The notes under the pieces were generated by a model, which was not told the origin of the DNA, made no database searches, and saw only the letters and a program-made list of their open reading frames with translations. Of a stretch of 64,000 nt of DNA, positions 16,183 through 25,432 are shown one piece after another; position 1 is the stretch's first letter; each line of letters opens with the position of its first letter. This stretch comes from Embleya scabrispora (GTDB taxonomy: Bacteria; Actinomycetota; Actinomycetes; Streptomycetales; Streptomycetaceae), in the NCBI RefSeq assembly GCF_002024165.1, contig NZ_MWQN01000001.1, positions 4,505,501 through 4,569,500 of the forward strand, in the 5' to 3' direction. The translations under genes and the position numbers were made by a program.

Positions 16183-18729
16183 TTAGTGGGTGTCTCGGGA
16201 TTGGGCTCGGAGGCTTCGGGCTACGCCGTCTCGGCTTTCCAGGACCAGGCGGCGGAGGCCGGCCGGGTGGTCTGCGCCGGCCAGCCAGGCGTCCGTGCGG
16301 TTGAGGGTGTCTTCGGTGACCTGGAGGGTCGGGTAGAGGCCGATGACGATTTGTTGGGCGATTTCGTTGGTGCGGGTGGCCCAGACGTCGGCGATCGCGT
16401 CGAAGTAGCGTTCCGTGTACGTGGCGAGCAGGTCCCGTTGGGCGGGCTGGACGAAGCCGCCGATCACCGCTGCCTGGGTGGCGTTCGGGAGGGTGTCGGA
16501 TTCGACCACCGCCGCCCATGCCGCGTCCTTGGCTTCGGCGGTCGGGCGGGCCGCGCGGGCCGCTTCCGCGTAGCGCCGGCCGGCCGCGGTGGAGTCGCGC
16601 TCCAGTTCGGCCAGTACGTCGGCCTCGCTCGCCCCGCCGGTCGCCGACAGCCGCAGCAGCAGCGTCCAGCGCAGGTCCGCGTCGATCGCCAGGCCCTCGA
16701 CCGTCTCGGTGCCGTCGAGCAGGCCGCGCAGGATCGCCAGGTGGTCCGGTCGCGCGGCCACCGTCGCCAGGCAGCGGGTCCAGGCCAACTGGTGGTCGCT
16801 GCCCGGCTCGGCCGCCCGCAGGAACCGCTCGGCCGCGACCGCGAGTTCGGCCAACGAGCGCTCGCGACGCGCCGGGTCGACGTAGAGCTCCAATGCGCTG
16901 GTGACCTGGCGCTGGAGCGACTGGACGATGTTGATGTCCCGCTCGCTGCCCGCGCCGGCCAGCACCAGCTTGAGGTAGTCGCTCGCCGCCATCTCCGCGT
17001 CGCGGGTCATGTCCCATGCCGCGGCCCAGCACAACGCGCGCGGCAGCGGCTCGACGAACTCGCCGATCGCCTCGGTGACGCAGGCCAGCGACTGCTCGTC
17101 GAGCCGGATCTTGGTGTAGGTCAGGTCGTCGTCGTTGAGCAGCACCACGTCCGGCCGGACGCGCCCGACCAGTTCCGCGACCTCGGTGCGCGCGCCGGCG
17201 ATGTCCAGCTCCAGCCGGTGGGTGCGCACCAGGCCCGCGTCGGTGCGGTCGTAGAAGCCGATCGCGATGCGGTGCGAGCGCAGCGTCGGCCACGCCTCCG
17301 GAGCCTCCTGGAGCACCGCGAAGGAGGTGATCACGCCGTCCGGGCCGAGCGAGATCTCGGGCCGCAGCGTGTTCACGCCCGCGGTCTCCAACCACTCGCG
17401 CGACCACGCCTTCAGGTCCCGGCCGGAGGTCTCCTCCAGCGCGCCGAGCAGGTCGGCCAACCGGCTGTTGCCCCACGCGTGCTTCTTGAAGTAGGCCCGC
17501 ACACCGGCGAAGAAGTTCTCGCTGCCGACGTAGGCGACCAACTGCTTGAGCACCGAGGCGCCCTTGGCGTAGGTGATGCCGTCGAAGTTGACCTCGACGT
17601 CCTCCAGGTCCCGGATGTCGGCGAAGATCGGGTGGGTGGACGGCAGTTGGTCCTGCCGGTAGGCCCACGTCTTCATCTTGTTGCCGAACGTGGCCCACGC
17701 GTGCGACCAGCGGGTCACCTCGGCCTGGCAGCGCACCGACGCGTAGGTGGCGAACGACTCGTTCAGCCACAGGTCGTCCCACCACTGCATGGTGACCAGG
17801 TCGCCGAACCACATGTGCGCCAGCTCGTGCAGGATGGTCTCGGCCCGCGTCTCGTAGGACGCGTCGGTGACCTTGGAGCGGAAGACGTAGTCCTCCAGGA
17901 TCGTCACGCAGCCCGCGTTCTCCATCGCGCCCGCGTTGTACTCCGGCACGAAGAGCTGGTCGTACTTCGCGAACGGGTACGGGAAGTCGAACTGCTTCAG
18001 GAAGTAGTCGAAGCCCTGCTTGGTGACGTCGAAGATGGCGTCCGCGTCCAGGTGCGGCGCGAGCGAGGCGCGGCAGTACACGCCGAGCGGCACCACCGTG
18101 CCGTCGGCGGCGGTGTAGGCGTCGTGGACCGCGTGGTAGTGGCCCGCGACCAGTGCGGTGATGTAGGTGGAGATCCGGGGGGTCGGCTCGAACGCCCACA
18201 CCGAGGCGCCGTCGGCGCCCGCCGTCGGCTCGGGGGTGGGCGAGCAGGAGACCACCTCCCAGTCGCTCGGCGCGGTGATGGTGAACGCGAACGTGGCCTT
18301 GAGGTCGGGCTGTTCGAAGTTGGCGAACACCCGGCGGGCGTCGGCCACCTCGAACTGGGTGTAGAGGTAGGTCTTCCCGTCGACCGGGTCGACGAAGCGG
18401 TGCAGGCCCTCGCCGGTGTTCATGTAGGCGCAGGACGCCACCACACGCAGCTCGTTGCTCTCGGCCAGGTCGGCGAGCGCGATCCGGCTGTCCGCGAACA
18501 CGGCGTCGACGTCGAGCGCCTTGCCGTTGAGGGTGATCTCCCGCACCTCGGGGGCGATCAGATCGACGAAGGTCGCCGCGCCGGGCTCGGTACACCCGAA
18601 CCGCACCACGGTCGTGGACGGGAACGTCGCCCCGGTGCCGGTCAGGTCGAGGGTGACGTCGTAGGAGTCGACGGTGAGGATCCGGGCCCGCTCGCGGGCC
18701 TCGTCACGCGTCAGGTTGGTACCGGGCAC
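16183..18729 (-). CDS. pepN: Aminopeptidase N, M1 family (downstream copy of tandem pair)
   Basis: This 848-residue zinc aminopeptidase removes N-terminal residues from peptides in the cytosol. The substrate motif GAMEN is at residues 267-271. The zinc site HELAHMWFGD starts at residue 301 (HExxH), with the third ligand Glu324 in NESF. A C-terminal ERAP1-like helical domain occupies about residues 500-848. Length matches actinobacterial PepN (about 850). ATG 18729 gives MPGTNLTRDEARERARIL. The gene just upstream, 88 bases away, is a paralogue in the same orientation, so the two are a tandem duplication and may be co-transcribed. Confidence 0.95.
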   Translation of the reverse strand: MPGTNLTRDEARERARILTVDSYDVTLDLTGTGATFPSTTVVRFGCTEPGAATFVDLIAPEVREITLNGKALDVDAVFADSRIALADLAESNELRVVASCAYMNTGEGLHRFVDPVDGKTYLYTQFEVADARRVFANFEQPDLKATFAFTITAPSDWEVVSCSPTPEPTAGADGASVWAFEPTPRISTYITALVAGHYHAVHDAYTAADGTVVPLGVYCRASLAPHLDADAIFDVTKQGFDYFLKQFDFPYPFAKYDQLFVPEYNAGAMENAGCVTILEDYVFRSKVTDASYETRAETILHELAHMWFGDLVTMQWWDDLWLNESFATYASVRCQAEVTRWSHAWATFGNKMKTWAYRQDQLPSTHPIFADIRDLEDVEVNFDGITYAKGASVLKQLVAYVGSENFFAGVRAYFKKHAWGNSRLADLLGALEETSGRDLKAWSREWLETAGVNTLRPEISLGPDGVITSFAVLQEAPEAWPTLRSHRIAIGFYDRTDAGLVRTHRLELDIAGARTEVAELVGRVRPDVVLLNDDDLTYTKIRLDEQSLACVTEAIGEFVEPLPRALCWAAAWDMTRDAEMAASDYLKLVLAGAGSERDINIVQSLQRQVTSALELYVDPARRERSLAELAVAAERFLRAAEPGSDHQLAWTRCLATVAARPDHLAILRGLLDGTETVEGLAIDADLRWTLLLRLSATGGASEADVLAELERDSTAAGRRYAEAARAARPTAEAKDAAWAAVVESDTLPNATQAAVIGGFVQPAQRDLLATYTERYFDAIADVWATRTNEIAQQIVIGLYPTLQVTEDTLNRTDAWLAGADHPAGLRRLVLESRDGVARSLRAQSRDTH

Positions 18730-18816
18730 GCTGCGCTCCTTGTGGGATGGGCGCCGCCGGGATGGCGGCCGACGGACCGGGCCCCGCCGCGGTCGGCGGC
18801 GGGGTCCGGGAGGACT

Positions 18817-21360
18817 TCAGTTGCGCCGGTCGCGCCCGCGCGCTCGGAGGGCGCGGGCCACGTCGTCGCGGCATTCCAGGACCAGGCGGCGCAGGGCCGG
18901 CACCGGTTCGGCGGCGGCCAGCCACTCGTCGGTGCGGCGCAGCGTGTCGGGGTCGATCCGGCCCGACGGGTACAGGCCGACCACGATGCGCCGCGCGATC
19001 TCGATCGAGCGGTCCCGCCAGACCGGGGTCAGGGCGGCGAAGTAGCGGTCGACGTACGGGTCGGTCAGCTCCTCCTGGCCGGCGGTGGCGAAGCCGGCGA
19101 TCACCGCGCCGAGCGTGGCGTTGGGCAGTTCGTCGCTGTCGACCGCCAGGTGCCAGGCCTCGGCCTTGGCCTCGGCGGTGGGCCGTGCGGCGCGGCACTC
19201 GATCGCGTGCCGCCGGCCCGCGGCGGTGCCGTCGCGCCCGAGTTCGGCGGCGATCTCGGGTTCGTCGGCGGCGCCGCCCGCGCACAGCGCGCGCAACATG
19301 GCCCAGCGCAGCTCGGTGTCCATGGCCAGCCCGGGGACCTCCTGCCCGCCGGACAACAGCTCGCGCAGGAAGGCGAGTTCGTCGGGCGTCGCGGAGGCCG
19401 AGGCCAGGCAGCGGGCCCAGGCCAACTGGTGGTCGCCGCCGGCCGGCGCGGCCCGCAGCTCCTCGGCGGCGCCGGTCGCGAGCCGGTGCAGCGCCTCGGC
19501 CCGCAACGCCGGATCGGTGTAGTGGTCCAGGCCGGTCTTGACCTGGGTGTGCAGCTTCTGCACCACGCCCACGTCGCTTTCCCGGCCGGCGTGCCGCAGC
19601 ACCAGGTCCAGGTAGTCGCGGGCGGACAGCTCGCCGTCGCGGGTCATGTCCCACGCCGCGCCCCAGCACAGCGCGCGGGCCAGCGAGGAGTCGATCGTGC
19701 CGAGCGAGTCGAGCAGGGTCCGCCACGACTCGGGGTCGAAGCGCACCTTCGCGTAGGTGAGGTCGTCGTCGTTGAGCAGGATCAGCGGGGCGCGGACGCG
19801 GCCGACCAGCGCCGGTACCTCGGTGCGCGCGCCCACCACGTCCACCTCGACCCGGGCGACGCGCTCGGCGCCGTCGTACAGGCCGATCGCGATCCGGTGC
19901 GGGCGCAGCGTCGGGAAGCCCGGCGCGGCCTCCTGGAGCACGGCGAAGGAGGTGATCACCCCGTCGGCGTCGGTCTCGATCGCCGGCCGCAGCGTATTGA
20001 CGCCGGAGGTCTCCAGCCAGTCCGCCGACCAGGACTTCAGGTCCCGGCCGGAGGTCTCCTCCAGGGCGGTGAGGAAGTCGGCGAGGGTGGTGTTGCCCCA
20101 GGCGTGCGTGCGGAAGTAGGACCGGGCGCCCGCGAAGAACTCGTCCTCGCCGACGTAGGCGACCAGCTGCTTGAGCACCGAGGCGCCCTTGGCGTAGGTG
20201 ATCCCGTCGAAGTTGAGCTTGGCGTCCTCCAGGTCGTTGATCACCGCCACGATCGGGTGGGTGGTGGGCAACTGGTCCTGGCGGTACGCCCAGTCCTTGC
20301 GGCGGGCGGCGAAGCTGGTCCAGGCGTCGGTCCAGCGGGTCGCCGCGCCCTGCGCGTAGGAGCCCATGAAGTCCGCGAAGGACTCCTTCAGCCACAGGTC
20401 GTCCCACCAGCGCGGGGTGACCAGGTCGCCGAACCACATGTGCGCCATCTCGTGCAGGAGCACGTTGGCGCGGCCCTCGTACGCGGAGTCGGTGACCTTG
20501 GAGCGGAAGACGTATTCCTCGGTGAAGGTGACCGCGCCCGGGTTCTCCATCGCGCCGAGGTTGTACTCGGGCACGAAGAGCTGGTCGTACTTCCCGAACG
20601 GGTAGGGGAAGCCGAACCGGTCGTGGAACAGGTCCAGGCCCTGCTTGGTGACCGCGAAGATCTCCTCGTGGTCGAACGACTCGGCCAGCGACGCGCGGCA
20701 GAAGCCGCCGAGCGGGACGACCAGGCCGGCCTCGCTCGTGTAGCTGTCGAAGACCGCGTGGTACGGACCGGCGACTATCGCGGTCAGGTAGGTGGAGATC
20801 CGCGGCGTGGGGGCGAAGTCCCAGCGGGCCACCCCGTCGCGGACCGGCTCCGGGGTGGGGGTGGTCGAGTTCGACACCACCCGCCAGTCGGCCGGGGCGG
20901 TGATCGAGAACCGGAACGAGGCCTTGAGGTCGGGCTGCTCGAAGTTGGCGAACACCCGGCGCGAGTCGGCCGGTTCGTACTGGGTGTAGAGGTAGACGCG
21001 ATCGTCGACCGGGTCGACGAAGCGGTGCAGACCCTCGCCGGTGCGGCTGTAGGCGCACGAGGCGAGTACGCGCAGTTCGTTGGCGCCCTCGACGAGGTCG
21101 GTCAGCAGTACGCGGGTGCCGTCGAAGACCTCGGCGGGATCGAGTACCCGGCCGTTGAGCACGACCTCGTGTACTTCCGGGGCGAGCAGGTCCACGAACG
21201 TGGCCGCACCCGCCTCTCGGCATCCGAAACGGAGCACCGTCTCGGAGTGGAACGTCTCCGTGCTGTCGGTGCTGACGTCGAGCCTGACGTCGTAGTCCTC
21301 GACGCTCAGGATCCGGGCCCGCTCGCGGGCCTCCTCGCGGGTCAGATTCCTGCCGGGCAC
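18817..21360 (-). CDS. pepN: Aminopeptidase N, M1 family (upstream copy of tandem pair)
   Basis: This 847-residue paralogue of the adjacent gene aligns end to end (MPGRNLTREEARERARIL, GAMENPG, HEMAHMWFGDLVTPRWWDDLWLKESF from residue 303). The zinc ligands and catalytic Glu are intact, so it should be active. Differences cluster after the active site: PRWW for MQWW, and KESFADFMGSYAQGAATRW for NESFATYASVRCQAEVTRW. That suggests altered specificity rather than decay. The two copies are clearly diverged, so the duplication is old. ATG 21360 starts it; the next gene upstream is divergent. Confidence 0.94.
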   Translation of the reverse strand: MPGRNLTREEARERARILSVEDYDVRLDVSTDSTETFHSETVLRFGCREAGAATFVDLLAPEVHEVVLNGRVLDPAEVFDGTRVLLTDLVEGANELRVLASCAYSRTGEGLHRFVDPVDDRVYLYTQYEPADSRRVFANFEQPDLKASFRFSITAPADWRVVSNSTTPTPEPVRDGVARWDFAPTPRISTYLTAIVAGPYHAVFDSYTSEAGLVVPLGGFCRASLAESFDHEEIFAVTKQGLDLFHDRFGFPYPFGKYDQLFVPEYNLGAMENPGAVTFTEEYVFRSKVTDSAYEGRANVLLHEMAHMWFGDLVTPRWWDDLWLKESFADFMGSYAQGAATRWTDAWTSFAARRKDWAYRQDQLPTTHPIVAVINDLEDAKLNFDGITYAKGASVLKQLVAYVGEDEFFAGARSYFRTHAWGNTTLADFLTALEETSGRDLKSWSADWLETSGVNTLRPAIETDADGVITSFAVLQEAAPGFPTLRPHRIAIGLYDGAERVARVEVDVVGARTEVPALVGRVRAPLILLNDDDLTYAKVRFDPESWRTLLDSLGTIDSSLARALCWGAAWDMTRDGELSARDYLDLVLRHAGRESDVGVVQKLHTQVKTGLDHYTDPALRAEALHRLATGAAEELRAAPAGGDHQLAWARCLASASATPDELAFLRELLSGGQEVPGLAMDTELRWAMLRALCAGGAADEPEIAAELGRDGTAAGRRHAIECRAARPTAEAKAEAWHLAVDSDELPNATLGAVIAGFATAGQEELTDPYVDRYFAALTPVWRDRSIEIARRIVVGLYPSGRIDPDTLRRTDEWLAAAEPVPALRRLVLECRDDVARALRARGRDRRN

Positions 21361-21599
21361 TGGATCACTCCCTGGTTGGCTGCGGTCCCGGCGATCCTTT
21401 CACGGCGCGGGCGCGCCTGTCGGCCCGGTTGTTCGGGAATGGCGGGTCGCGGTCGCCGGTTGCACAGGCGACGCCCGCCATGCGGTCGTCGGTATGTCCG
21501 AACCGCGCTCGTCGTCGGCCGGGCGTACCGCATCGCGAACCGGGCGGAACCGGACGCAACTTTGCCCGACCGGATATCAGGACCGAGAGGAACTCCGCA

Positions 21600-22229
21600 G
21601 TGACCACCAAGGACAACGGCTCCCCCCGCGACGTCGCGCACTTCTGGTTCGACCCGCTGTGTCCGTGGGCGTGGATGACGTCGCGCTGGATGCTCGAGGT
21701 GGAGAAGATCCGCCCCGTGGACGTGCGGTGGCACGTGATGAGCCTGTCGGTGCTCAACAGCGGTCGGGAGGACATACCCGAGGCGTACAAGGAGATGCTG
21801 GAGCGCGGCTGGGGGCCGGTGCGGGTGTGCATCGCCGCCGAGCAGCGGTTCGGCAACGAGGTACTGCTGCCGCTGTACACGGCGCTCGGCACCCGTCGGC
21901 ACCCGGGCGGCGAGGAGTTCTCGCGCGAGATGATCGAGGCGGCGCTGACCGAGGCCGGGCTGCCCACCGATCTCGCCGACGCGGCCGACTCGACCGAGTA
22001 CGACGAGGCGCTGATCAAGTCGCACCACGACGGCATGGACCGGGTGGGCATGGACGTCGGCACCCCGGTGATCAGCGTCAACGGCGTTTCCTTCTTCGGC
22101 CCGGTGGTGACCCCGGCGCCCAAGGGCGAGGACGCGGGCCGGCTGTGGGACGGTGTGGTGCTGGTCGCGGGCACCCCCGGATTCTTCGAGATCAAGCGCT
22201 CCCGGGACCAGGGGCCGATCTTCGACTGA
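21600..22229 (+). CDS. DsbA-family protein, Rv2466c-like (mycothiol-dependent nitroreductase family)
   Basis: This 209-residue thioredoxin-fold protein starts at GTG 21600, with GAGAGG 10 bases upstream. HFWFDPLCPWAWMTSRW matches the mycobacterial mycothiol-dependent reductase Rv2466c, whose active site is CPWC. Here the second cysteine is Ala24, leaving a monothiol Cys21. GTPVISVNGVSFFGPVVTPAP is the cis-Pro segment. It would act on mycothiol-linked disulfides in the cytosol by a monothiol mechanism (inference). It is divergent from the pepN pair; no mycothiol biosynthesis gene is nearby. Confidence 0.85.
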   Translation: MTTKDNGSPRDVAHFWFDPLCPWAWMTSRWMLEVEKIRPVDVRWHVMSLSVLNSGREDIPEAYKEMLERGWGPVRVCIAAEQRFGNEVLLPLYTALGTRRHPGGEEFSREMIEAALTEAGLPTDLADAADSTEYDEALIKSHHDGMDRVGMDVGTPVISVNGVSFFGPVVTPAPKGEDAGRLWDGVVLVAGTPGFFEIKRSRDQGPIFD

Positions 22230-22318
22230 CGATCCGGCCGGGCCGGGATCGGCGGTTCGCACCGGCCGCCGGCGGTTTCGACTGACCGGATGAAACCCGT
22301 CGATTCCGGCTCGCCATC

Positions 22319-22354
22319 GACTACAAAGTAAACAAAGCTAATTAATCTGGATAA
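22319..22354 (+). promoter_or_regulatory. Abrupt AT-rich island upstream of a hypothetical gene
   Basis: About 36 bases are roughly three-quarters A/T in a region otherwise above 70% GC, and they run directly into the ATG at 22355. The stretch contains AAAGTAAAC, CTAATTAATC and GGATAAAT. It probably carries the promoter and could attract an AT-binding silencer such as Lsr2. Confidence 0.4.
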
Positions 22355-23041
22355 ATGACGGCTCCGGAACGCCAGAGCAGCGTGATCCACACCTCCCGAA
22401 CCGGGCGGCCGGATCCGCGCACACCCAACGGCAACGCCCCCTACGCGTCCCGCATGCCCCGGTGGCGCGATCGTGCGCTGGCCCTGGGGCTGCGCGCGCT
22501 GGTTCCGCTGTGGCGGTTGGTGGGGCTGCGGACCGGCGCCGCCTCGCTGCGGCACTACCTGCTCGGCCGCGGCGCGCCGTTCGTGATCGACCCGGCCCAG
22601 CCGCTGCGGGCCAAGCCGTTTCGCCGCGCGGCGCTCACCCACTTCGAGGAGTGGTGGGCGCTCGCGGCGATCCGGTGGCACGACAGCGAGGGCACGGAGA
22701 GCGTCTTCGAGACCACCACGCACTGGCACGGGGTGCTCATCCGACGCGCGGACGACACGGACTGGTGGCTGGCGATGCGCGGTCTGCAGTACCGGATCAC
22801 CGGCCGGATCGAGGTGCTGCCCGGGACGACCGCGCTCCCCGGCTCGCCGGTGTTGCCCGACGTGCGGCTTGTATACCGGGTCGAGGTGTACAAGGACTGG
22901 GGCTTCGACAAGGACAAGGACGAGTACGGGATGTCGTTCACCCCGCTCGCCCACCTGCACGAGGTGGGCCTTGCCCGGGAGTTCCCGGTCACCGGACACA
23001 GCGGCGAACTGGTGTGGACCTCGAACGGGCCGACGGGCTGA
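22355..23041 (+). CDS. Hypothetical protein
   Basis: This 228-residue protein matches no family I can name. The first 35 residues are polar and likely disordered. Then follow [24 protein letters not shown] and a region rich in Trp and His ([48 protein letters not shown]). There is no clear transmembrane segment. The C-terminal [32 protein letters not shown] is acidic and aromatic. Codon use is typical of the genome. The AT-rich island directly upstream is its most unusual feature. It probably forms a single-gene unit. Confidence 0.75.
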   Translation: MTAPERQSSVIHTSRTGRPDPRTPNGNAPYASRMPRWRDRALALGLRALVPLWRLVGLRTGAASLRHYLLGRGAPFVIDPAQPLRAKPFRRAALTHFEEWWALAAIRWHDSEGTESVFETTTHWHGVLIRRADDTDWWLAMRGLQYRITGRIEVLPGTTALPGSPVLPDVRLVYRVEVYKDWGFDKDKDEYGMSFTPLAHLHEVGLAREFPVTGHSGELVWTSNGPTG

Positions 23042-23160
23042 CCGGCGCCCGCCCGCTCGGGCCGGTCGCGGCACCGCTCGGGCCGGCGCTGGGGATCGCA
23101 TCCGCGTCGCCGTACGCTCGAGGGAGGTCACCAGCGGCGAACGGCGAGGAGTCCGGCGGC

Positions 23161-24558
23161 ATGAGCAAGGCTTACGACACCATCTACATCGACGGCGCGT
23201 GGACGGCGCCTTCGTCCACCGAGACCATCGACGTCGTCGACCCCAACACCGAACAGGTCGTGGCGACGGTGCCGCAGTGCACACCCGCCGACGTGGACCT
23301 TGCCGTGGCCGCGGCCCGGCGGGCCTTCCCCGGCTGGGCCGCGACCGCCCCGGCCGAGCGGGCCGCGTTGTTGACCAAGGCCCGGGACCTGCTCGCGGAG
23401 CGCACGGACGCGATGGCCGAGGTGATCACCGCGGACATGGGCGCGCCGGCCTGGCTGGCCTCGCGGGTGCAGGTCGGCCTGCCGCTGACGGTGCTCGCGA
23501 GCTACATCGCGCTCGCCGAGGAGTTCCCGTGGGAGGAGCACGCCGGGACCTCGCTGGTGGTGCGCGAACCGGTCGGCGTGGTCGGCGCGATCACGCCGTG
23601 GAACTACCCGCTGCACCAGATCACCAACAAGCTCGCCCCGGCGCTGATCGCGGGCTGCACCGTGGTGGTCAAGGCCAGCGAGGTGGCGCCGCAGGCCGCG
23701 CACCTGTTCTTCGAGATCCTGCACGACGCGGGTTTCCCGCCGGGTGTGGTGAACCTGGTCTCCGGCACCGGTCCGGTGGTGGGCGAGGCGATCGCGGCGC
23801 ACCCGGACGTGGACATGGTCTCGTTCACCGGCTCGACCCGGGCCGGCACCCGGGTGTCGGAGTTGGCGTCGGCGACGGTCAAGCGGGTCGCGCTCGAACT
23901 CGGCGGCAAGTCCGCCAATGTGATCCTGCCGGGCGCCGATCTGGACAAGGCGGTCCGGGCGGGCGTCGACGGCGCGTACCGCAACAGCGGCCAGACGTGC
24001 AGCGCGCTGACCCGGATGCTGGTGCACCGCGACGACCTGCCGCGCGCGGTCGAGGTGGCCACCGCCGCCGCCGAGGCGTCGGCGCAGCGGCTCGGCCCGC
24101 TGGTCAACGCGACCCAGTTCGAGCGGGTGCGCGGCTACATCGCCAAGGGACTGGCGGAGGGGGCGACGCTGGCCACGGGCGGTGCGGAACTGCCCGAGGG
24201 GGTCGAGGTCGGCTACCACGTGCGGCCCACCGTGTTCACCGACGTGACCCCGGAGATGACCATCGCGCGCGAGGAGATCTTCGGGCCGGTGTTGTCGATC
24301 ATGGCCTACGACACCGAGGAGGAGGCCGAGCGGATCGCCAACGACACCCCGTACGGCCTGTCCGGCGCGGTGTGGGCGCCGACCCGGGAGGCGGCGGTGG
24401 CGTTCGCCCGCCGGCTGCGTACCGGGCAGGTGGAGATCAACGGCGGCGCGTTCAACCCGATCGCGCCGTTCGGCGGGTACAAGCAGTCGGGCAACGGGCG
24501 TGAGCTGGGGCGCCACGGGCTCGAGGAGTACCTGGAGGTCAAGGCGCTGCAGTTCTGA
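23161..24558 (+). CDS. Aldehyde dehydrogenase (NAD(P)+-dependent)
   Basis: This 465-residue enzyme of the ALDH superfamily oxidises an aldehyde to the acid. The catalytic Cys280 lies in [11 protein letters not shown] and the general base Glu246 in [10 protein letters not shown]. The cofactor loop [23 protein letters not shown] and SFTGSTRAG are intact, as is the C-terminal oligomerisation strand [26 protein letters not shown]. Substrate is not deducible; it resembles the broad-specificity betaine/aliphatic ALDH group. ATG 23161 is preceded by GCGAGGAG. The neighbours give no pathway clue. Confidence 0.93.
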   Translation: MSKAYDTIYIDGAWTAPSSTETIDVVDPNTEQVVATVPQCTPADVDLAVAAARRAFPGWAATAPAERAALLTKARDLLAERTDAMAEVITADMGAPAWLASRVQVGLPLTVLASYIALAEEFPWEEHAGTSLVVREPVGVVGAITPWNYPLHQITNKLAPALIAGCTVVVKASEVAPQAAHLFFEILHDAGFPPGVVNLVSGTGPVVGEAIAAHPDVDMVSFTGSTRAGTRVSELASATVKRVALELGGKSANVILPGADLDKAVRAGVDGAYRNSGQTCSALTRMLVHRDDLPRAVEVATAAAEASAQRLGPLVNATQFERVRGYIAKGLAEGATLATGGAELPEGVEVGYHVRPTVFTDVTPEMTIAREEIFGPVLSIMAYDTEEEAERIANDTPYGLSGAVWAPTREAAVAFARRLRTGQVEINGGAFNPIAPFGGYKQSGNGRELGRHGLEEYLEVKALQF

Positions 24559-24695
24559 GCCGCCGCACCGCTGGTGGTCGTTCGGTGGTGTTCGACAAAG
24601 TGCGGATCCGTACGTTGTCGGGCACCACTGTGACCGCTCGATGTCCGATTGGTTAAGTTCACAGGGTCCCGCAACACAAGAGTGTGGAGTCCGCT

Positions 24696-25292
24696 GTGAG
24701 CACTGCCCTTCTCGACACGCGCCGCCCCGTTCTGGCCGACCTCGTCCCGGCCCGCGCCTTTCGCGGCGCGGCCGTCCGTGACGCCGCGCTGGTCGTCGGC
24801 GCGTCCGCGTTCGTCGGCCTCGCCGCCCAGATCTCCGTCCCGGTGCCCGGCTCGCCGGTGCCGGTGACCGGCCAGACCTTCGCCGTCCTGCTCGCCGGCA
24901 GCGCGCTCGGCGCCTGGCGCGGGCTCGCCGCGATGGTGCTCTACCTGGGCCTGGGCGCGGCCGGGATGCCCTGGTTCGCGGAGGGCACCTCCGGGACCGG
25001 TTTCCCGACCCTGGGCTACGTGTTCGGCATGGTGCTCGCGGCGACCGCGGCCGGCTTCCTGGCCCAGCGCGGCACCGACCGCAGCCCGCTGCGCACCGCG
25101 GGCACGATGCTCCTGGGCAACGCGGTGATCTACGCGGCGGGCCTCACCTACCTCGCGCACGACCTGGGCATCTCGATGTCCCAGGCGTACGAGATCGGCA
25201 TGCGCAACTACCTCTTCGGCGACGCGGTCAAGATCGCGCTGGCGATGGCGCTGCTGCCCAGCGCCTGGAAGCTGGTCGGCCGGCGCGGCTGA
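24696..25292 (+). CDS. bioY: Biotin transporter substrate-binding subunit BioY (ECF S component)
   Basis: This 198-residue membrane protein has about six hydrophobic helices. The BioY signature VPVPGSPVPVTGQTFAVLLAGSALGAWRG binds biotin, and GLGAAGMPWFAEGTSG, LGYVFGMVLAA and GNAVIYAAGLTYL are also typical. It works alone or with a shared ECF energising module. GTG 24696 is chosen because GGAG lies 7 bases upstream; GTG 24684 is an alternative. No biotin synthesis genes or BioMN are adjacent, and the cobalt ECF genes at 28.8-31.5 kb are separate. Confidence 0.92.
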   Translation: MSTALLDTRRPVLADLVPARAFRGAAVRDAALVVGASAFVGLAAQISVPVPGSPVPVTGQTFAVLLAGSALGAWRGLAAMVLYLGLGAAGMPWFAEGTSGTGFPTLGYVFGMVLAATAAGFLAQRGTDRSPLRTAGTMLLGNAVIYAAGLTYLAHDLGISMSQAYEIGMRNYLFGDAVKIALAMALLPSAWKLVGRRG

Positions 25293-25352
25293 CGCCTCGT
25301 CACTCGTTTCGGACGCCCGGCGCCGGACGTCGGGCGCCGGACGCCGAAAGCG

Positions 25353-25388
25353 CGGACCCCGTTTTCCCACAGGGGAGAACGGGGTCCG
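25353..25388 (+). terminator. Intrinsic terminator of bioY
   Basis: An 11-bp perfect stem, CGGACCCCGTT (25353-25363) with AACGGGGTCCG (25378-25388), is followed by a T-rich run (GTTTTCTTT). It is a textbook Rho-independent terminator, rare in such GC-rich DNA. Confidence 0.9.
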
Positions 25389-25432
25389 GTTTTCTTTGGC
25401 GCAGCACGCCCGAGGACGCCTAACCTCGTGTC

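Noticed and set aside
15970-21603. A 1,877-codon plus-strand open frame through the repeat array and both pepN genes
   Set aside because: It is antisense to two well-conserved aminopeptidases. Stop-free antisense frames are expected at this GC content, and its product is Arg/Gly/Val-rich with no domains.
24559-24695. BioQ-type operator before bioY
   Set aside because: Only a loose TGTGA...TTCACA pair with a long gap is visible; it does not match the known dyad.
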